Positions 23,630 to 32,076 of a stretch of DNA of 64,000 nucleotides are shown piece after piece. Each line of letters begins with the position of its first letter. The stretch's first letter is position 1. The notes below the pieces were generated by a model. It worked only from the letters and a program-made list of their open reading frames with translations. It was not told the DNA's origin and did not search any database. Source of the DNA: Akkermansia sp. (GTDB taxonomy: Bacteria > Verrucomicrobiota > Verrucomicrobiia > Verrucomicrobiales > Akkermansiaceae); the NCBI GenBank assembly GCA_022787425.1, contig JALFWB010000055.1, positions 27,032 to 91,031 of the forward strand, written 5' to 3'. Both the position numbers and the translations under genes were made by a program.

Positions 23630-24912
23630 GCTCCCTGCTCATCGCCCTGCCGCTCATGGCCGGCTGCTGGTGGTTTGCTTCCTCCTTCCTGGGTGGAGCG
23701 GACGCTTGGATTTTCAGCAAGATCGGCGGGCAGAGTGCCTACTTGGAGGGCTCATCCATGCCGCGCGTGGAGGTGCCCACCACGGTGGAGAAGCGAACCC
23801 TGCACCCCGTCTCCGTTGGGGCACTGGAACTGGATGACGAGCAGGCCGGGCGCGTCTTCGCGGCCTTGCCCCTCGGCCCGCAGGACTTCGCCGTCATCCT
23901 CGCGCGCCTGCAGGCAGCGGGGGTGAAAACGCTCGGCATTTCCTCTCCGCTCATTTGGCAGACCGAGACCGGCGACATGTCCCGCGAGATCTTCTGCTCC
24001 GCTCTCCGCAAGATACCGCAGGCAGCGGTGGGCCTGCGGGGACGCACGGCGGCCTCGGCGGATTTCACCCCCGTCGAGCTGCAAAACACCGCCATTCCTG
24101 CCGAAAATATCAGCGGTGATGTCTCCGGTTTCCCGTCTGCCAACCGAGCCTTGCCGAACGGTTTTACGGACAAGCCGGACGCCTTGGATATCGTCTGGGC
24201 CCCGGATTGGCTGGAGGACGAACCCCTGACCGGCAGGCCGACCACCCAGGGCAGCACCTCTTTCCCCCTGTTCGTGCGCTGGAACGGCGAGGTCATTCCC
24301 ACGCTGCCGCTGCGTTTAGCCATGATGGCCCGCGGCATCCGCCCGGAAGACGTGAAGGTGAGCCCGGGTCGCGAGCTGCGCTTGGGAACCCGCCGCCTGC
24401 CGCTGGATGCCAACGGACGCACTCGCTTGGTGGAGGCCCGTGTGCAGACTCTCGATCCAACGGTCGTGTTCGGTTCGTCCCCCGCACCCCTGCCGGAGGC
24501 CGTTCTGGTGGAGCAACCTGCTACTGCTGCCGGAAACCCCGAACGCCTTGGCCTTCTCGCGCGTACATGCTCTACCCTTTTGGCAGGGGAAAGCGTGAGC
24601 TACCAACGCGGCAGCCGCTTGGCGCAGGATGTGGTTTACACCCCCGCGCCCTTGCAGGCCGATATGGTCATGGCACTGAAATGGGGCGGCGGCATAGGCT
24701 TGGCGGCCCTGCTCTTGCTGCCTTTTTTCCCCGCCTTGCTGCGGCGTGGCGTTCTGTTAGCCGTACCTGTTTGGGTGCTGTACCGCGCGTGGATCTGCCC
24801 GCCGCAGTGGTTCAGCGTGTGCGGGGCCTTCCTCTGCTGGGCCGTGTTGTGTTGGGGTGTTGCCCGATCGTCAGCCCGCCGCCGGGGCGTCTTCTCCTCG
24901 CGCCGCCGATGA
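23602..24912 (+). CDS. CHASE2-like extracytoplasmic sensor domain membrane protein
   Basis: 436 residues: an N-terminal membrane segment (about 11-32), a large extracytoplasmic region, and three or four hydrophobic segments at the C-terminus before an arginine-rich end. The outer region shows the CHASE2 pattern, with LARLQAAGVKTLGISSPL, later FPLFVRWNGEVIPTLPLRLA and RRLPLDANGRTRL. CHASE2 domains normally sense an external signal for kinases or cyclases, but no effector domain follows here. Overlap with the AmgK-like kinase gene suggests a link to wall or sugar metabolism; this is inference. Confidence 0.6.
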   Translation: MSSSSPRRLSSLLIALPLMAGCWWFASSFLGGADAWIFSKIGGQSAYLEGSSMPRVEVPTTVEKRTLHPVSVGALELDDEQAGRVFAALPLGPQDFAVILARLQAAGVKTLGISSPLIWQTETGDMSREIFCSALRKIPQAAVGLRGRTAASADFTPVELQNTAIPAENISGDVSGFPSANRALPNGFTDKPDALDIVWAPDWLEDEPLTGRPTTQGSTSFPLFVRWNGEVIPTLPLRLAMMARGIRPEDVKVSPGRELRLGTRRLPLDANGRTRLVEARVQTLDPTVVFGSSPAPLPEAVLVEQPATAAGNPERLGLLARTCSTLLAGESVSYQRGSRLAQDVVYTPAPLQADMVMALKWGGGIGLAALLLLPFFPALLRRGVLLAVPVWVLYRAWICPPQWFSVCGAFLCWAVLCWGVARSSARRRGVFSSRRR

Positions 24913-24919
24913 GCGCGCC

Positions 24920-25651
24920 TCAGTTGGCGTAGGAGTGCAGGCTGTTGACCGAGGGAAGGAAATTAACAATCAGGAACGTGATGACCACGCAGGCGAAACC
25001 CAGCAGCAGCAGGGGACGCCGCCAGCCGAGGAAAGCCGGCTCGTGCCGCAGGTGAAACCACGCCGCGTAGACCAGCCAGGTGAGCAGCGACCACGCCTCC
25101 TTGATGTCCCAGCCCCAGTAGCGGCCCCAGGCATCATCCGCCCACAGGGCCCCGCTCGCCAGCCCGAAGGTGAGGAAGGGGAAGGCCACCCGCACCACCA
25201 AGGCGGCCCGGCGCAGGGACTCCTCGCCCCGGCGGCAGACCAGCAGCGCACTCACCGCCAGCAGACCGTAGGCCACCACATAGGACGTGACGTGCGGCGC
25301 GAACCACGGCGACTTGAGGGCCGGCATGGGCCGCCACGCCGCCTGCAGGGGCATGCAGAGTGCCCCCGTCAGCGCCACTGCCGCCGCCGCCGCCAGCCAG
25401 CGGCTCAATTCCTCCCCGTGGGCGTGGCGCAGGTAGTATGCGGCGGGGGCCATCACCAAGGGGAAAAAGCAGAGCACATGGCGCATGTTGCCGAAGGGCA
25501 GGGACTCCGCCAAGACCGCATTCAGCCCCAGCAGAACAGCCCCGCAGCACCAAGCCGCCCACAGCAGGCGGTAGCTGTAGCGGGGCAGGGCGGCAGACGC
25601 CGCACAGAGCAGCAGCGCGAGCGCCTCGCAGAGGATAACCGCCGCGCTCAT
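24920..25651 (-). CDS. ccsA: Cytochrome c biogenesis protein CcsA
   Basis: Haem-handling membrane protein of the System II (Ccs/Res) cytochrome c maturation pathway. 243 residues with about eight hydrophobic segments. The tryptophan-rich haem motif appears as DAWGRYWGWDIKEAWSLLTW (about residues 170-189), followed by a conserved histidine (AAWFHLR). It overlaps the resB gene by four bases (ATGA), the usual coupling of the two System II subunits. Confidence 0.88.
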   Translation of the reverse strand: MSAAVILCEALALLLCAASAALPRYSYRLLWAAWCCGAVLLGLNAVLAESLPFGNMRHVLCFFPLVMAPAAYYLRHAHGEELSRWLAAAAAVALTGALCMPLQAAWRPMPALKSPWFAPHVTSYVVAYGLLAVSALLVCRRGEESLRRAALVVRVAFPFLTFGLASGALWADDAWGRYWGWDIKEAWSLLTWLVYAAWFHLRHEPAFLGWRRPLLLLGFACVVITFLIVNFLPSVNSLHSYAN

Positions 25652-26694
25652 GCCGCCTCCTTTCCCTTATCACTCGGCTTGCGCTGCCAGCACATGCCGC
25701 AGGTGCAGATGATCAAGCCCACGAGCCCGGCCAGCACCATCCCGCGCCCCGGGGCCCGCCGCGCCTGCATCACCGCCGCGCCGCCCGCCGGGGTCTCCTG
25801 CATATCCAGCAGGCTGATCTGCCACCCCTTGCACTCCAGCGGCGTGTTCACCCGGATATGCCGCGTCTCGGTGGTGGGGGTGCCTCTGTAGCTTTGGGTC
25901 AGGAGGCACTCCGCATCATAAAAGGAAACCGGCGCAGGGGTGCGCACGATGAGCCGCATCGGGCTGCCCGGCAGCAGCAGGTGGGCCTGCCCGCCCGGCA
26001 GCTCGCGGTTCCAGGTCTCCTCGCCCAGCCGCAGGGTGTTGCCCTCCACCGCCAGCGGCACGGGGGCCACCCAGCGGTTGTTTTGGTAGGTGTAGAGCGT
26101 GTAGGTCGGCTCGCCGGTGCGCTGAATATCGGTGCGCAGCAGTTGCAGCTCGAAGTTCAGGGGCAGGGTGCTTCCGCCCTCCGTGGTCACCTCGCGCACG
26201 GCAGGGCCGCCCGCTGTCATTTGCAGCACGCCGCGTTCCTCGCAGAAGAAGTCAATCATGCCCCCCAGCATGATGAAAAAGAACGCCAGGTGCGCCGTCG
26301 CGGCCCAAATGCGCCCGCGCAGGGACTTGTAGGCCAAGTAGCCGAACACCAGCATGAAGATGAGCCCCATGAGGGCAAAGCAGAGCATGCCGACCGCCCC
26401 CACCCATTGGCCGCCCATCAGGAATTCCCAAGCCTTCGCGCTGTAGTTATAGATGATACCCAATCCGGCGGACAGGAAGAAAAGGCTCACCGCCCCCACG
26501 ATGAGGTTGGCCCGGTAGCCCGCCGCGAGTTTCCACGCTCCGTACAGGGCCAGCAGCCCCGCCAGCGTACCCACCGCCAGCATGGCTCCGCTGCGGTACA
26601 CCGCCTCCGCCCCCAGCCGGGGACAGGCCCCCGCGAAGAGCAGCACGCCCGCCGCGCCGATGACCATCAGGGTCGCCTTCAGACCTTGTGTCAT
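25648..26694 (-). CDS. resB: Cytochrome c biogenesis protein ResB/Ccs1
   Basis: Partner of CcsA in haem export and ligation to apocytochrome c. 348 residues, with several N-terminal membrane segments, a periplasmic domain (about 150-320) and a last segment near 325-340. The periplasmic end HIRVNTPLECKGWQISLLDM and the closing ARRAPGRGMVLAGLVGLIIC resemble ResB proteins. It is shorter than typical ResB. It lies between lpxR (six bases) and ccsA (four-base overlap). Confidence 0.78.
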   Translation of the reverse strand: MTQGLKATLMVIGAAGVLLFAGACPRLGAEAVYRSGAMLAVGTLAGLLALYGAWKLAAGYRANLIVGAVSLFFLSAGLGIIYNYSAKAWEFLMGGQWVGAVGMLCFALMGLIFMLVFGYLAYKSLRGRIWAATAHLAFFFIMLGGMIDFFCEERGVLQMTAGGPAVREVTTEGGSTLPLNFELQLLRTDIQRTGEPTYTLYTYQNNRWVAPVPLAVEGNTLRLGEETWNRELPGGQAHLLLPGSPMRLIVRTPAPVSFYDAECLLTQSYRGTPTTETRHIRVNTPLECKGWQISLLDMQETPAGGAAVMQARRAPGRGMVLAGLVGLIICTCGMCWQRKPSDKGKEAA

Positions 26695-26700
26695 GCGTGC

Positions 26701-27687
26701 TTACCAGTTCAGGGTGATGGAGAAGCAGCCGTACAGGCTCCCTTTACCGTGGCGGTAGGTGGGGGTATGGTAGACCGCTCCCGCAAAGTAGTCCACATTG
26801 CGGCGGGCGACCCCCACGCCGGCGCGCAGCTCCGCCTGCCAGGGGCGGCGGGAGACCGTCTTGTTCTCAAACCGGTGGAACACCCCGCCGTCGATGCCGT
26901 AGTCTCGTGCGTAGTAGCCCACATCACCGCCCAAGGAGAAGAAAACGGAGGTGGCAGCGGGGTTGTAGTTCTCCTTCAGCAGCAGGCCGAGCCCGTAGTT
27001 GGCCCCGCCGCTGCGGGTCATCTGCAGGTTGGTGGGCAGGTTGGTGCCGATGCGCACGTTGAACCCGACTCGCCCGTCGATGTGCAGCGTGCCGATGTTC
27101 TCCTGCGTGTAGCACATGGCATCCGTCTCCCATCCGTTAGCGAAATGCGTCTCCAAGAAGGAGAGGCGGTAATCCTGCCGGGCGGAGAACTGCACCGCCG
27201 CCTCGGAGGGTGCTTGGGAGCCCCAGCCGTCCCACTGCTCCATGTTGCCGATCTTGTGCACAAAGTTCTGGGTGTCGCGCGCAAAGGCTGCCTTGCCCAT
27301 CATGCCGACTTGCAGCTCCACGCAGTGCCCGAAGTTATGCCAACGCTGCATGTAGGCCCCGCCCACGCGGAAGTCCCCGGCGTATGGGTGCTCGCCCGGC
27401 ACGGCCCACCGCGTGTGCGTGGTGGGGGTGTAGATGTTCTGTGAGATGCTGATGCCCCAGGCGTCGCTCAGGCTCAGGGAGTTCTCCTGCGACAGGCTGT
27501 GCGCGTAGTCAAAGCGCGTGCCGTGGGAGTAGTCCCGGTCCTCGCCGAAGGCGCAGTCGTTCTCGAACATCATGCGCAGGTGGTTGTTTGTGGTCGTTAC
27601 ACTCTCCGGTCCCGTCGGTGCCACCGGGTCCAACCACGCTACCGTGCCCGATGCCGCCGCCATTACTGCCCATGGAATTACGCTCAT
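26701..27687 (-). CDS. lpxR: LpxR-family outer-membrane lipid A deacylase
   Basis: Beta-barrel of the LpxR/DUF2219 family, which removes the 3'-acyloxyacyl chain of lipid A. 328 residues with an N-terminal signal, then the family pattern: MMFENDCAFGEDRDYSHGTR (Asn/Asp calcium or substrate region, about 39-58), ISQNIYTP, HPYAGDFRVGG and a C-terminal aromatic strand ending ITLNW, typical of barrel insertion. The start 27687 is supported by a promoter only six bases upstream. It is first in an lpxR-resB-ccsA transcript. Confidence 0.8.
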   Translation of the reverse strand: MSVIPWAVMAAASGTVAWLDPVAPTGPESVTTTNNHLRMMFENDCAFGEDRDYSHGTRFDYAHSLSQENSLSLSDAWGISISQNIYTPTTHTRWAVPGEHPYAGDFRVGGAYMQRWHNFGHCVELQVGMMGKAAFARDTQNFVHKIGNMEQWDGWGSQAPSEAAVQFSARQDYRLSFLETHFANGWETDAMCYTQENIGTLHIDGRVGFNVRIGTNLPTNLQMTRSGGANYGLGLLLKENYNPAATSVFFSLGGDVGYYARDYGIDGGVFHRFENKTVSRRPWQAELRAGVGVARRNVDYFAGAVYHTPTYRHGKGSLYGCFSITLNW

Positions 27688-27693
27688 GCCCTT

Positions 27694-27722
27694 GGTATAC
27701 GCTCGGTGTTGTCGTCAGTCAA
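27694..27722 (-). promoter_or_regulatory. Promoter of lpxR-resB-ccsA, leaderless type
   Basis: TTGACT (27717-27722), 17 bases, TATACC (27694-27699), six bases to the ATG. Confidence 0.7.
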
Positions 27723-27745
27723 TGAGAAAAACGGTCATCGTGCCA

Positions 27746-28867
27746 TTACTTGGACACGTTGAAGCGGAACTCCACCACGTCGCCGTCCTTCATCACATAA
27801 TCCTTGCCCTCGATGCGCAGCTTGGCCTGCTCCTTGGCCTTCAGCAGGCTGCCGCAGGCCACCAGGTCCTCATAGGCCACCACCTGCGCCGCAATGAAGC
27901 CGCGCTCGAAGTCGGTGTGGATGACGCCCGCCGCCTGCGGGGCCTTGGCTCCGGCGGGGATGGTCCAGGCTTTCGTCTCCTTCTCGCCCGTGGTCAGGTA
28001 GGTGCGCAGCCCCAGCAGGTGGTACACCGCGCGGATCAGGTCGCTCACGCCGGAGTCCTCCACGCCCAGGTCGCGCAGGTAGTCGCGGGCCTCTTCCTGC
28101 GGCAGCTCGGAGAGCTCCTCCTCGATGCGGGCGGAGATGACGATGGCCTCGGCGTTGTGGTTCTCCGCCACATACTTGCGCACGGCGGATACATAGGGGT
28201 GCGCGTCCGGGTTCTTGACGGCCTCCGCCAGCTCGTCCTCGCTTACGTTGCAGGCAAAAATGCTTTTCTTGCTCGAGAGGAGGTAGAAGCTCTTGAGCAG
28301 CTTCTTTTCGTCATCGTTCAGCTCCAGGGTGATGGCGGGTTTGCCCGCGTCCAGATGCGGCAGCAGTTTGTCGATGAGGGCTATCTCTTCTTTGGCTTCC
28401 TTGTCCCCGCCGCGCGCTTTCTTGATGCGGCTTTCCTTGCGCTTCTCCATCGCGGCCAGGTCGGCCAGAATCAGCTCGTCGTTGATAATCTCGATGTCGC
28501 GCACGGGGTCGACGCTGCCGAGTTCGTGGATGATGTCGTCGTTCTCGAAGCAGCGCACCACCTGCACGATGGCGTCCGTCTCGCGGATGTTGGATAAGAA
28601 CTTGTTGCCCAGCCCGGCGCCCTCCGCCGCGCCTTTCACCAGGCCCGCGATGTCCACAAACTCGATGGCAGCCGGCACTACGCGCTCGCTCTTGCTCATC
28701 TCCGCCAGCACAGCCAAGCGCGCATCCGGTACCTCCACCATCCCCACATTCGGGTCTATTGTGCAGAAGGGGTAGTTCGCCGCCTCCGCCTTGCGGGAGC
28801 GCGTCACTGCGTTGAACAACGTTGATTTGCCTACATTCGGCAGGCCTACGATTCCGGCTTGTAACAT
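27746..28867 (-). CDS. ychF: Ribosome-binding ATPase YchF
   Basis: Obg-related P-loop NTPase that prefers ATP and binds the ribosome. 373 residues. G1 GLPNVGKSTLF (about 6-16), G3-like DIAGLVKGAAEGAGLGNKFL, the modified specificity segment FACNVSED, and the C-terminal TGS-like domain ending VVEFRFNVSK are all visible. The frame continues upstream for 19 codons, but ATG 28867 fits both the conserved MLQAGIVGLPN start and the promoter position. Confidence 0.93.
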   Translation of the reverse strand: MLQAGIVGLPNVGKSTLFNAVTRSRKAEAANYPFCTIDPNVGMVEVPDARLAVLAEMSKSERVVPAAIEFVDIAGLVKGAAEGAGLGNKFLSNIRETDAIVQVVRCFENDDIIHELGSVDPVRDIEIINDELILADLAAMEKRKESRIKKARGGDKEAKEEIALIDKLLPHLDAGKPAITLELNDDEKKLLKSFYLLSSKKSIFACNVSEDELAEAVKNPDAHPYVSAVRKYVAENHNAEAIVISARIEEELSELPQEEARDYLRDLGVEDSGVSDLIRAVYHLLGLRTYLTTGEKETKAWTIPAGAKAPQAAGVIHTDFERGFIAAQVVAYEDLVACGSLLKAKEQAKLRIEGKDYVMKDGDVVEFRFNVSK

Positions 28868-28876
28868 AGCGCGGCT

Positions 28877-28882
28877 ATTATA
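28877..28882 (-). promoter_or_regulatory. -10 element of ychF, leaderless type
   Basis: TATAAT preceded by GGGG and followed by nine bases to the ATG. The -35 region is weak (TTTTCA at 17 bases). Confidence 0.55.
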
Positions 28883-28968
28883 CCCCATTTCCAACGCCTT
28901 GAAAAGCCAAAACTCTGCCCGCACTGCCTCTTTTGCCGCAGCGACAGCTTCCTTCCGCCCCGCAGCCT

Positions 28969-28984
28969 ACAGCATTTTCAATGC
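28969..28984. repeat. Short inverted repeat upstream of the IdeS-like gene
   Basis: ACAGCATTTTCAATGC: GCATT and AATGC arms around TTC, 137 bases before the -35 of the PEP-CTERM protease gene. A sister copy (ACAGCATTCCTAATGC) lies at 62749-62764, 126 bases before the -35 of the other PEP-CTERM gene. The remaining intergenic sequence 28868-29120 shows no gene. Confidence 0.5.
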
Positions 28985-29120
28985 ACACCCCGCCGCCATG
29001 TGCCTCAAACGCCCGCCTCATGCGCTTTTCTGCCGCTTCCGCAGCTCCGAGCGTACCCCGCCGTAGGGCTTTATCCCCGCTCTGACTCTTTGATTTTCAA
29101 GGCTTTACGCTATTTCCTGC

Positions 29121-29149
29121 TTGACTCCGCCTTGAAAATGCTGTATGCT
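29121..29149 (+). promoter_or_regulatory. Promoter of the IdeS-like protease gene with flanking inverted repeat
   Basis: TTGACT (29121-29126), 17 bases, TATGCT (29144-29149). The spacer ends AAAATGCTG. A perfect 10-base inverted repeat, TTTTCAAGGC (29094-29103) with GCCTTGAAAA (29129-29138), brackets the -35. The leader is about 47 bases and contains a GCGGG/CCCGC hairpin. Confidence 0.65.
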
Positions 29150-29202
29150 CCGCATCGTGGGCGCGGGCTTGTCCCCGCTTCTTTCCCCCACATCGTCTGA
29201 AT

Positions 29203-30108
29203 ATGAGAAATCGTTTTGTCCGTCTGGTCTTGCTCGGCGTCTTGGCCTTCTCTGCCACAATGGCCGAGGCTTTGGAGGCGTGGGTTTACGGTGTGTCCTC
29301 CAACGCGGGATGGTATGATAATAATAAAAATGGAGATGGGGATTACAATCTCTGCTGGGCGGCTTCAGCGGCTAATGTCATTAACTGGTGGCAGCGTTAT
29401 TCGAATTACACGTCAACCACGGCACCTACAGGGACGGGGGTATGGGATACTTTTAAAAGTACCTTTGCTAATGAAATGGGAAATCCTGTGAACGCCTTAT
29501 ATTGGTTTTATTATGGAAGTCCGTTTGTTGTTGATGTAAGTTATAATACAGGAGTTGATACTGCGGGTGGTTTCTATGAGGATTTAGCGAGTATAGATTT
29601 GGAGATATATATGACTCCCTCCTCAGGCCCTGCGTTAAAGGAGTCGACAATGGCGAAAACTATTCTTTCGTACATGGAACAAAAGCGTGGAATCTCCCTT
29701 GCCCTTACAAACGATGCTACCAATAAGTTAGCTCACGCAATAACTCTGTGGGGAATGGATTATGAGGTTGATGTGAATGGCGTTTATTCTATTAACAAGT
29801 TGTATGTAACAGATTCTGACGATTATGGAATATCGAGCGAGCCAAGACTGTATACTCTGATCAAGGCTGACTACGGCACAGAACTGTCCACTACATATGA
29901 GGACGTGTTTGTCTTTACAAGTGAGAAAGATGGGTGGTATTCTGCTTATGAAGGAGTTGATGAGGATCGCAAGCCTGTTTATAATCGGGTCGATGATATT
30001 TATGCCTTGGCACTTGTTAACCCCATAGATCTTCCCGAACCCTCAACAGGAGTGTTGGTGCTTACGGGGCTGGGGCTGTTACTGCGCCGTCGGCGGCGGG
30101 TGGCGTGA
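29203..30108 (+). CDS. IdeS/Mac-like cysteine endopeptidase with PEP-CTERM sorting signal
   Basis: Secreted protein of 301 residues. A signal peptide (residues 1-22) is followed by a domain like the IgG-cleaving IdeS/Mac family (peptidase C66): GWYDNNK near 36-42, the nucleophile segment NLCWAASAANVINWW with Cys51, HAITLWG with His178, and KLYVTDSDD with Asp204 and Asp206. These match the order and spacing of the IdeS triad. The C-terminus is a PEP-CTERM signal: LPEPSTG, a hydrophobic stretch (LVLTGLGLLL) and RRRRR, predicted to be processed by an exosortase. The gene is AT-richer than its neighbours, suggesting transfer. The substrate is unknown; IgG or IgA is only a hypothesis. Confidence 0.78.
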   Translation: MRNRFVRLVLLGVLAFSATMAEALEAWVYGVSSNAGWYDNNKNGDGDYNLCWAASAANVINWWQRYSNYTSTTAPTGTGVWDTFKSTFANEMGNPVNALYWFYYGSPFVVDVSYNTGVDTAGGFYEDLASIDLEIYMTPSSGPALKESTMAKTILSYMEQKRGISLALTNDATNKLAHAITLWGMDYEVDVNGVYSINKLYVTDSDDYGISSEPRLYTLIKADYGTELSTTYEDVFVFTSEKDGWYSAYEGVDEDRKPVYNRVDDIYALALVNPIDLPEPSTGVLVLTGLGLLLRRRRRVA

Positions 30109-30114
30109 GCGGAG

Positions 30115-31233
30115 TCAGTTCTTCTCCATGACAAAGAGGAACTCCTTGTTGGGTTCGCTGATGGCCTTGGTCCATTCGTTGGTCCATCGCATGTCGGCCA
30201 TGACATTGCGGCGGTAGTCGATTTTGCGGACGCGGAGGAGGCGGCCGTAGGAGGACATCAGATCCATGAGCTCTCCGGCCGTTGCGCGACCGCCGGAGCT
30301 GTAGGAAAGGATGATGTAGGGGCATTGCACGGCGCGAATGAGACGCTCGATGGCCTCCACGGCGATGAAGCGTCCGGAGGGGGAGCGGCGAAACTCCTCA
30401 AAGACAGAGGCCGAGACGGAGTCAGAGGAATCGACTCTGCGATTGGCCTTGCCGAAGAGCTCAGGGCGGTCATTCAGGCACACGGTTGTCCAGATGTGGT
30501 AGTAGGCATCGTAACGCACGCGAGAGGGCGGCATTTTCTCGTTATTGGAGCCGTAGGGCGGGTCGAAGTAGGCGATATCGGCCTGTATCTTGTCTACTAA
30601 ATCGAACACATCCCCGCGCTCCGCCCGGTGAAGGCCGTCGTAGGGGGTAAAGTTCGGGATTTCCAAGTGTAGGTTGTTGTAGGAACGCGGAGACCAATCC
30701 CGCAGGTAGGAGACATAGTGCCCCAGGGTACTGTCCACCTTATCCAGCGCAAGCATGAGACCGGTGAGTGCGACGGCCTTATCCGTCGGGGAGAGATGAA
30801 GACGGTCGATTTCGCTGCGGATAGCATCCAGCTTGCGCGTGTTTTTGAGCTGCCACGGGCGTTTTAGGCCCCCATCCCCGTAGGCTGTTTCCGCCCCGTA
30901 GTGCTGCGAGAACCAGCCATCCACGGGCGGCAGCGCATTGAGGTGCTGAAACAGGTCGCGGTAATAACTTCGCCTGTGACTGTTGAGCAGATAGCAAGTG
31001 GCGAATTGCTCCGACCAGACGGAGCGGTCCGAAGAAATGACCCGGTAACCGTTCTTCGCTAAAGCCTGCGACACCCGCGTCGTGCCGGAGAACGCATCCC
31101 ACACGGAGTCACCGGGCAGCTCCTGCGCCGTACGGATGATGTCCCCGAGCAGTTTCAGCTTGGAGCCTGCGTATTTAATGCCCTCCGTTTGGGTGATAAC
31201 GTTGGCTTTCGGAAAAAGGAGACCCTGCATCAT
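30115..31233 (-). CDS. Type II DNA adenine methyltransferase, D12 class
   Basis: N6-adenine methyltransferase of the Dam/D12 family, protecting DNA from the restriction enzyme encoded just upstream. Motifs: KYAGSK (20-25), DAFSGTTRVSQAL (46-58, SAM-binding motif I) and DPPYGS (224-229, catalytic motif IV). 372 residues. The ATG overlaps the stop of the endonuclease gene by four bases (ATGA). Recognition sequence unknown. Confidence 0.85.
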   Translation of the reverse strand: MMQGLLFPKANVITQTEGIKYAGSKLKLLGDIIRTAQELPGDSVWDAFSGTTRVSQALAKNGYRVISSDRSVWSEQFATCYLLNSHRRSYYRDLFQHLNALPPVDGWFSQHYGAETAYGDGGLKRPWQLKNTRKLDAIRSEIDRLHLSPTDKAVALTGLMLALDKVDSTLGHYVSYLRDWSPRSYNNLHLEIPNFTPYDGLHRAERGDVFDLVDKIQADIAYFDPPYGSNNEKMPPSRVRYDAYYHIWTTVCLNDRPELFGKANRRVDSSDSVSASVFEEFRRSPSGRFIAVEAIERLIRAVQCPYIILSYSSGGRATAGELMDLMSSYGRLLRVRKIDYRRNVMADMRWTNEWTKAISEPNKEFLFVMEKN

Positions 31234-32060
31234 TTTGTCGGTGGGATATTTTTGAGTCTTTCGATATCTGCCTCTATTTCCTTCAGCGCTGCTTTATGTC
31301 CCTGCTCGGAAGCCACGAGCATTCGCCGGAGGAGTAGGAGCAACGTCTGATTGAGGTCGTATTTAACATCTTGTGCAAAGAGCTTCCTGAAATAGGATGC
31401 TGCTTTTATTGTATGAGTCCAGAAGCCCCGTTGGAGGGCGTTGCTTCCTTGGTCCCCGTAGCGGACCTCACAAATATAATTGCCTTCTTTGTCCTCGAAC
31501 CTGTAGATGGGGTATTCTCGGCGCTTATCACGCCCGATGAATTGAACGACGGCAGTGTCGTGCAGTGCCGCATTGATGTCGAACAACTCTAAGTTACAGA
31601 GATGTTTGCGCTCGTTGTAAATCAGCAGAAGGATGCGCAGTTGACGGAGCCCTGTAAAACATGAATCCTCCAAAAGTACAGACAAATCTGCACCGGTTAT
31701 GCAGTTCCCGAACTGCCGGATGCGGGGGAAGAGTTTCCTCTCTTTGTCCGTTGATAGCTGCACGGGGCCGACGCCGTAGGCTTTCAAGCTAACCGGAAAG
31801 GTTGTTTGGTTGACATCATCGGTAATGAGAATATCCTCTTCATGCGTTTTGGAACGGAATAACTCCTTGCCTACGTGTTCGGAGGAGAAATCGTACATAT
31901 ACTGATTGATAAACTCGGATACGGCAATCTCCGCCATATCTCCGTGGGTCTTATTACCGATTTCTCGCATGGAGAAGATGTTCCTGAGCGTCATCTGAAG
32001 AACCTGTGGGTTCTTCGATGCAAAGAGCTCTAAACGCTTGAGAAAGTTTTCGTAATCCAT
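31230..32060 (-). CDS. Probable type II restriction endonuclease
   Basis: 276 residues, no close family recognised by eye. A PD-(D/E)xK-type active site can be proposed from E44 (GDMAEIAV), D76 (EEDILITDD) and S91-L92-K93 (PVSLKAYG). Its place directly before and overlapping a D12 methyltransferase gene makes it the likely restriction partner. The start is ATG 32060: the in-frame ATG at 32078 overlaps the -10 TACAAT of the promoter and cannot be used. Composition is AT-richer than nearby core genes. Confidence 0.68.
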   Translation of the reverse strand: MDYENFLKRLELFASKNPQVLQMTLRNIFSMREIGNKTHGDMAEIAVSEFINQYMYDFSSEHVGKELFRSKTHEEDILITDDVNQTTFPVSLKAYGVGPVQLSTDKERKLFPRIRQFGNCITGADLSVLLEDSCFTGLRQLRILLLIYNERKHLCNLELFDINAALHDTAVVQFIGRDKRREYPIYRFEDKEGNYICEVRYGDQGSNALQRGFWTHTIKAASYFRKLFAQDVKYDLNQTLLLLLRRMLVASEQGHKAALKEIEADIERLKNIPPTK

Positions 32061-32076
32061 TGTCAGGTCGGGAGTC

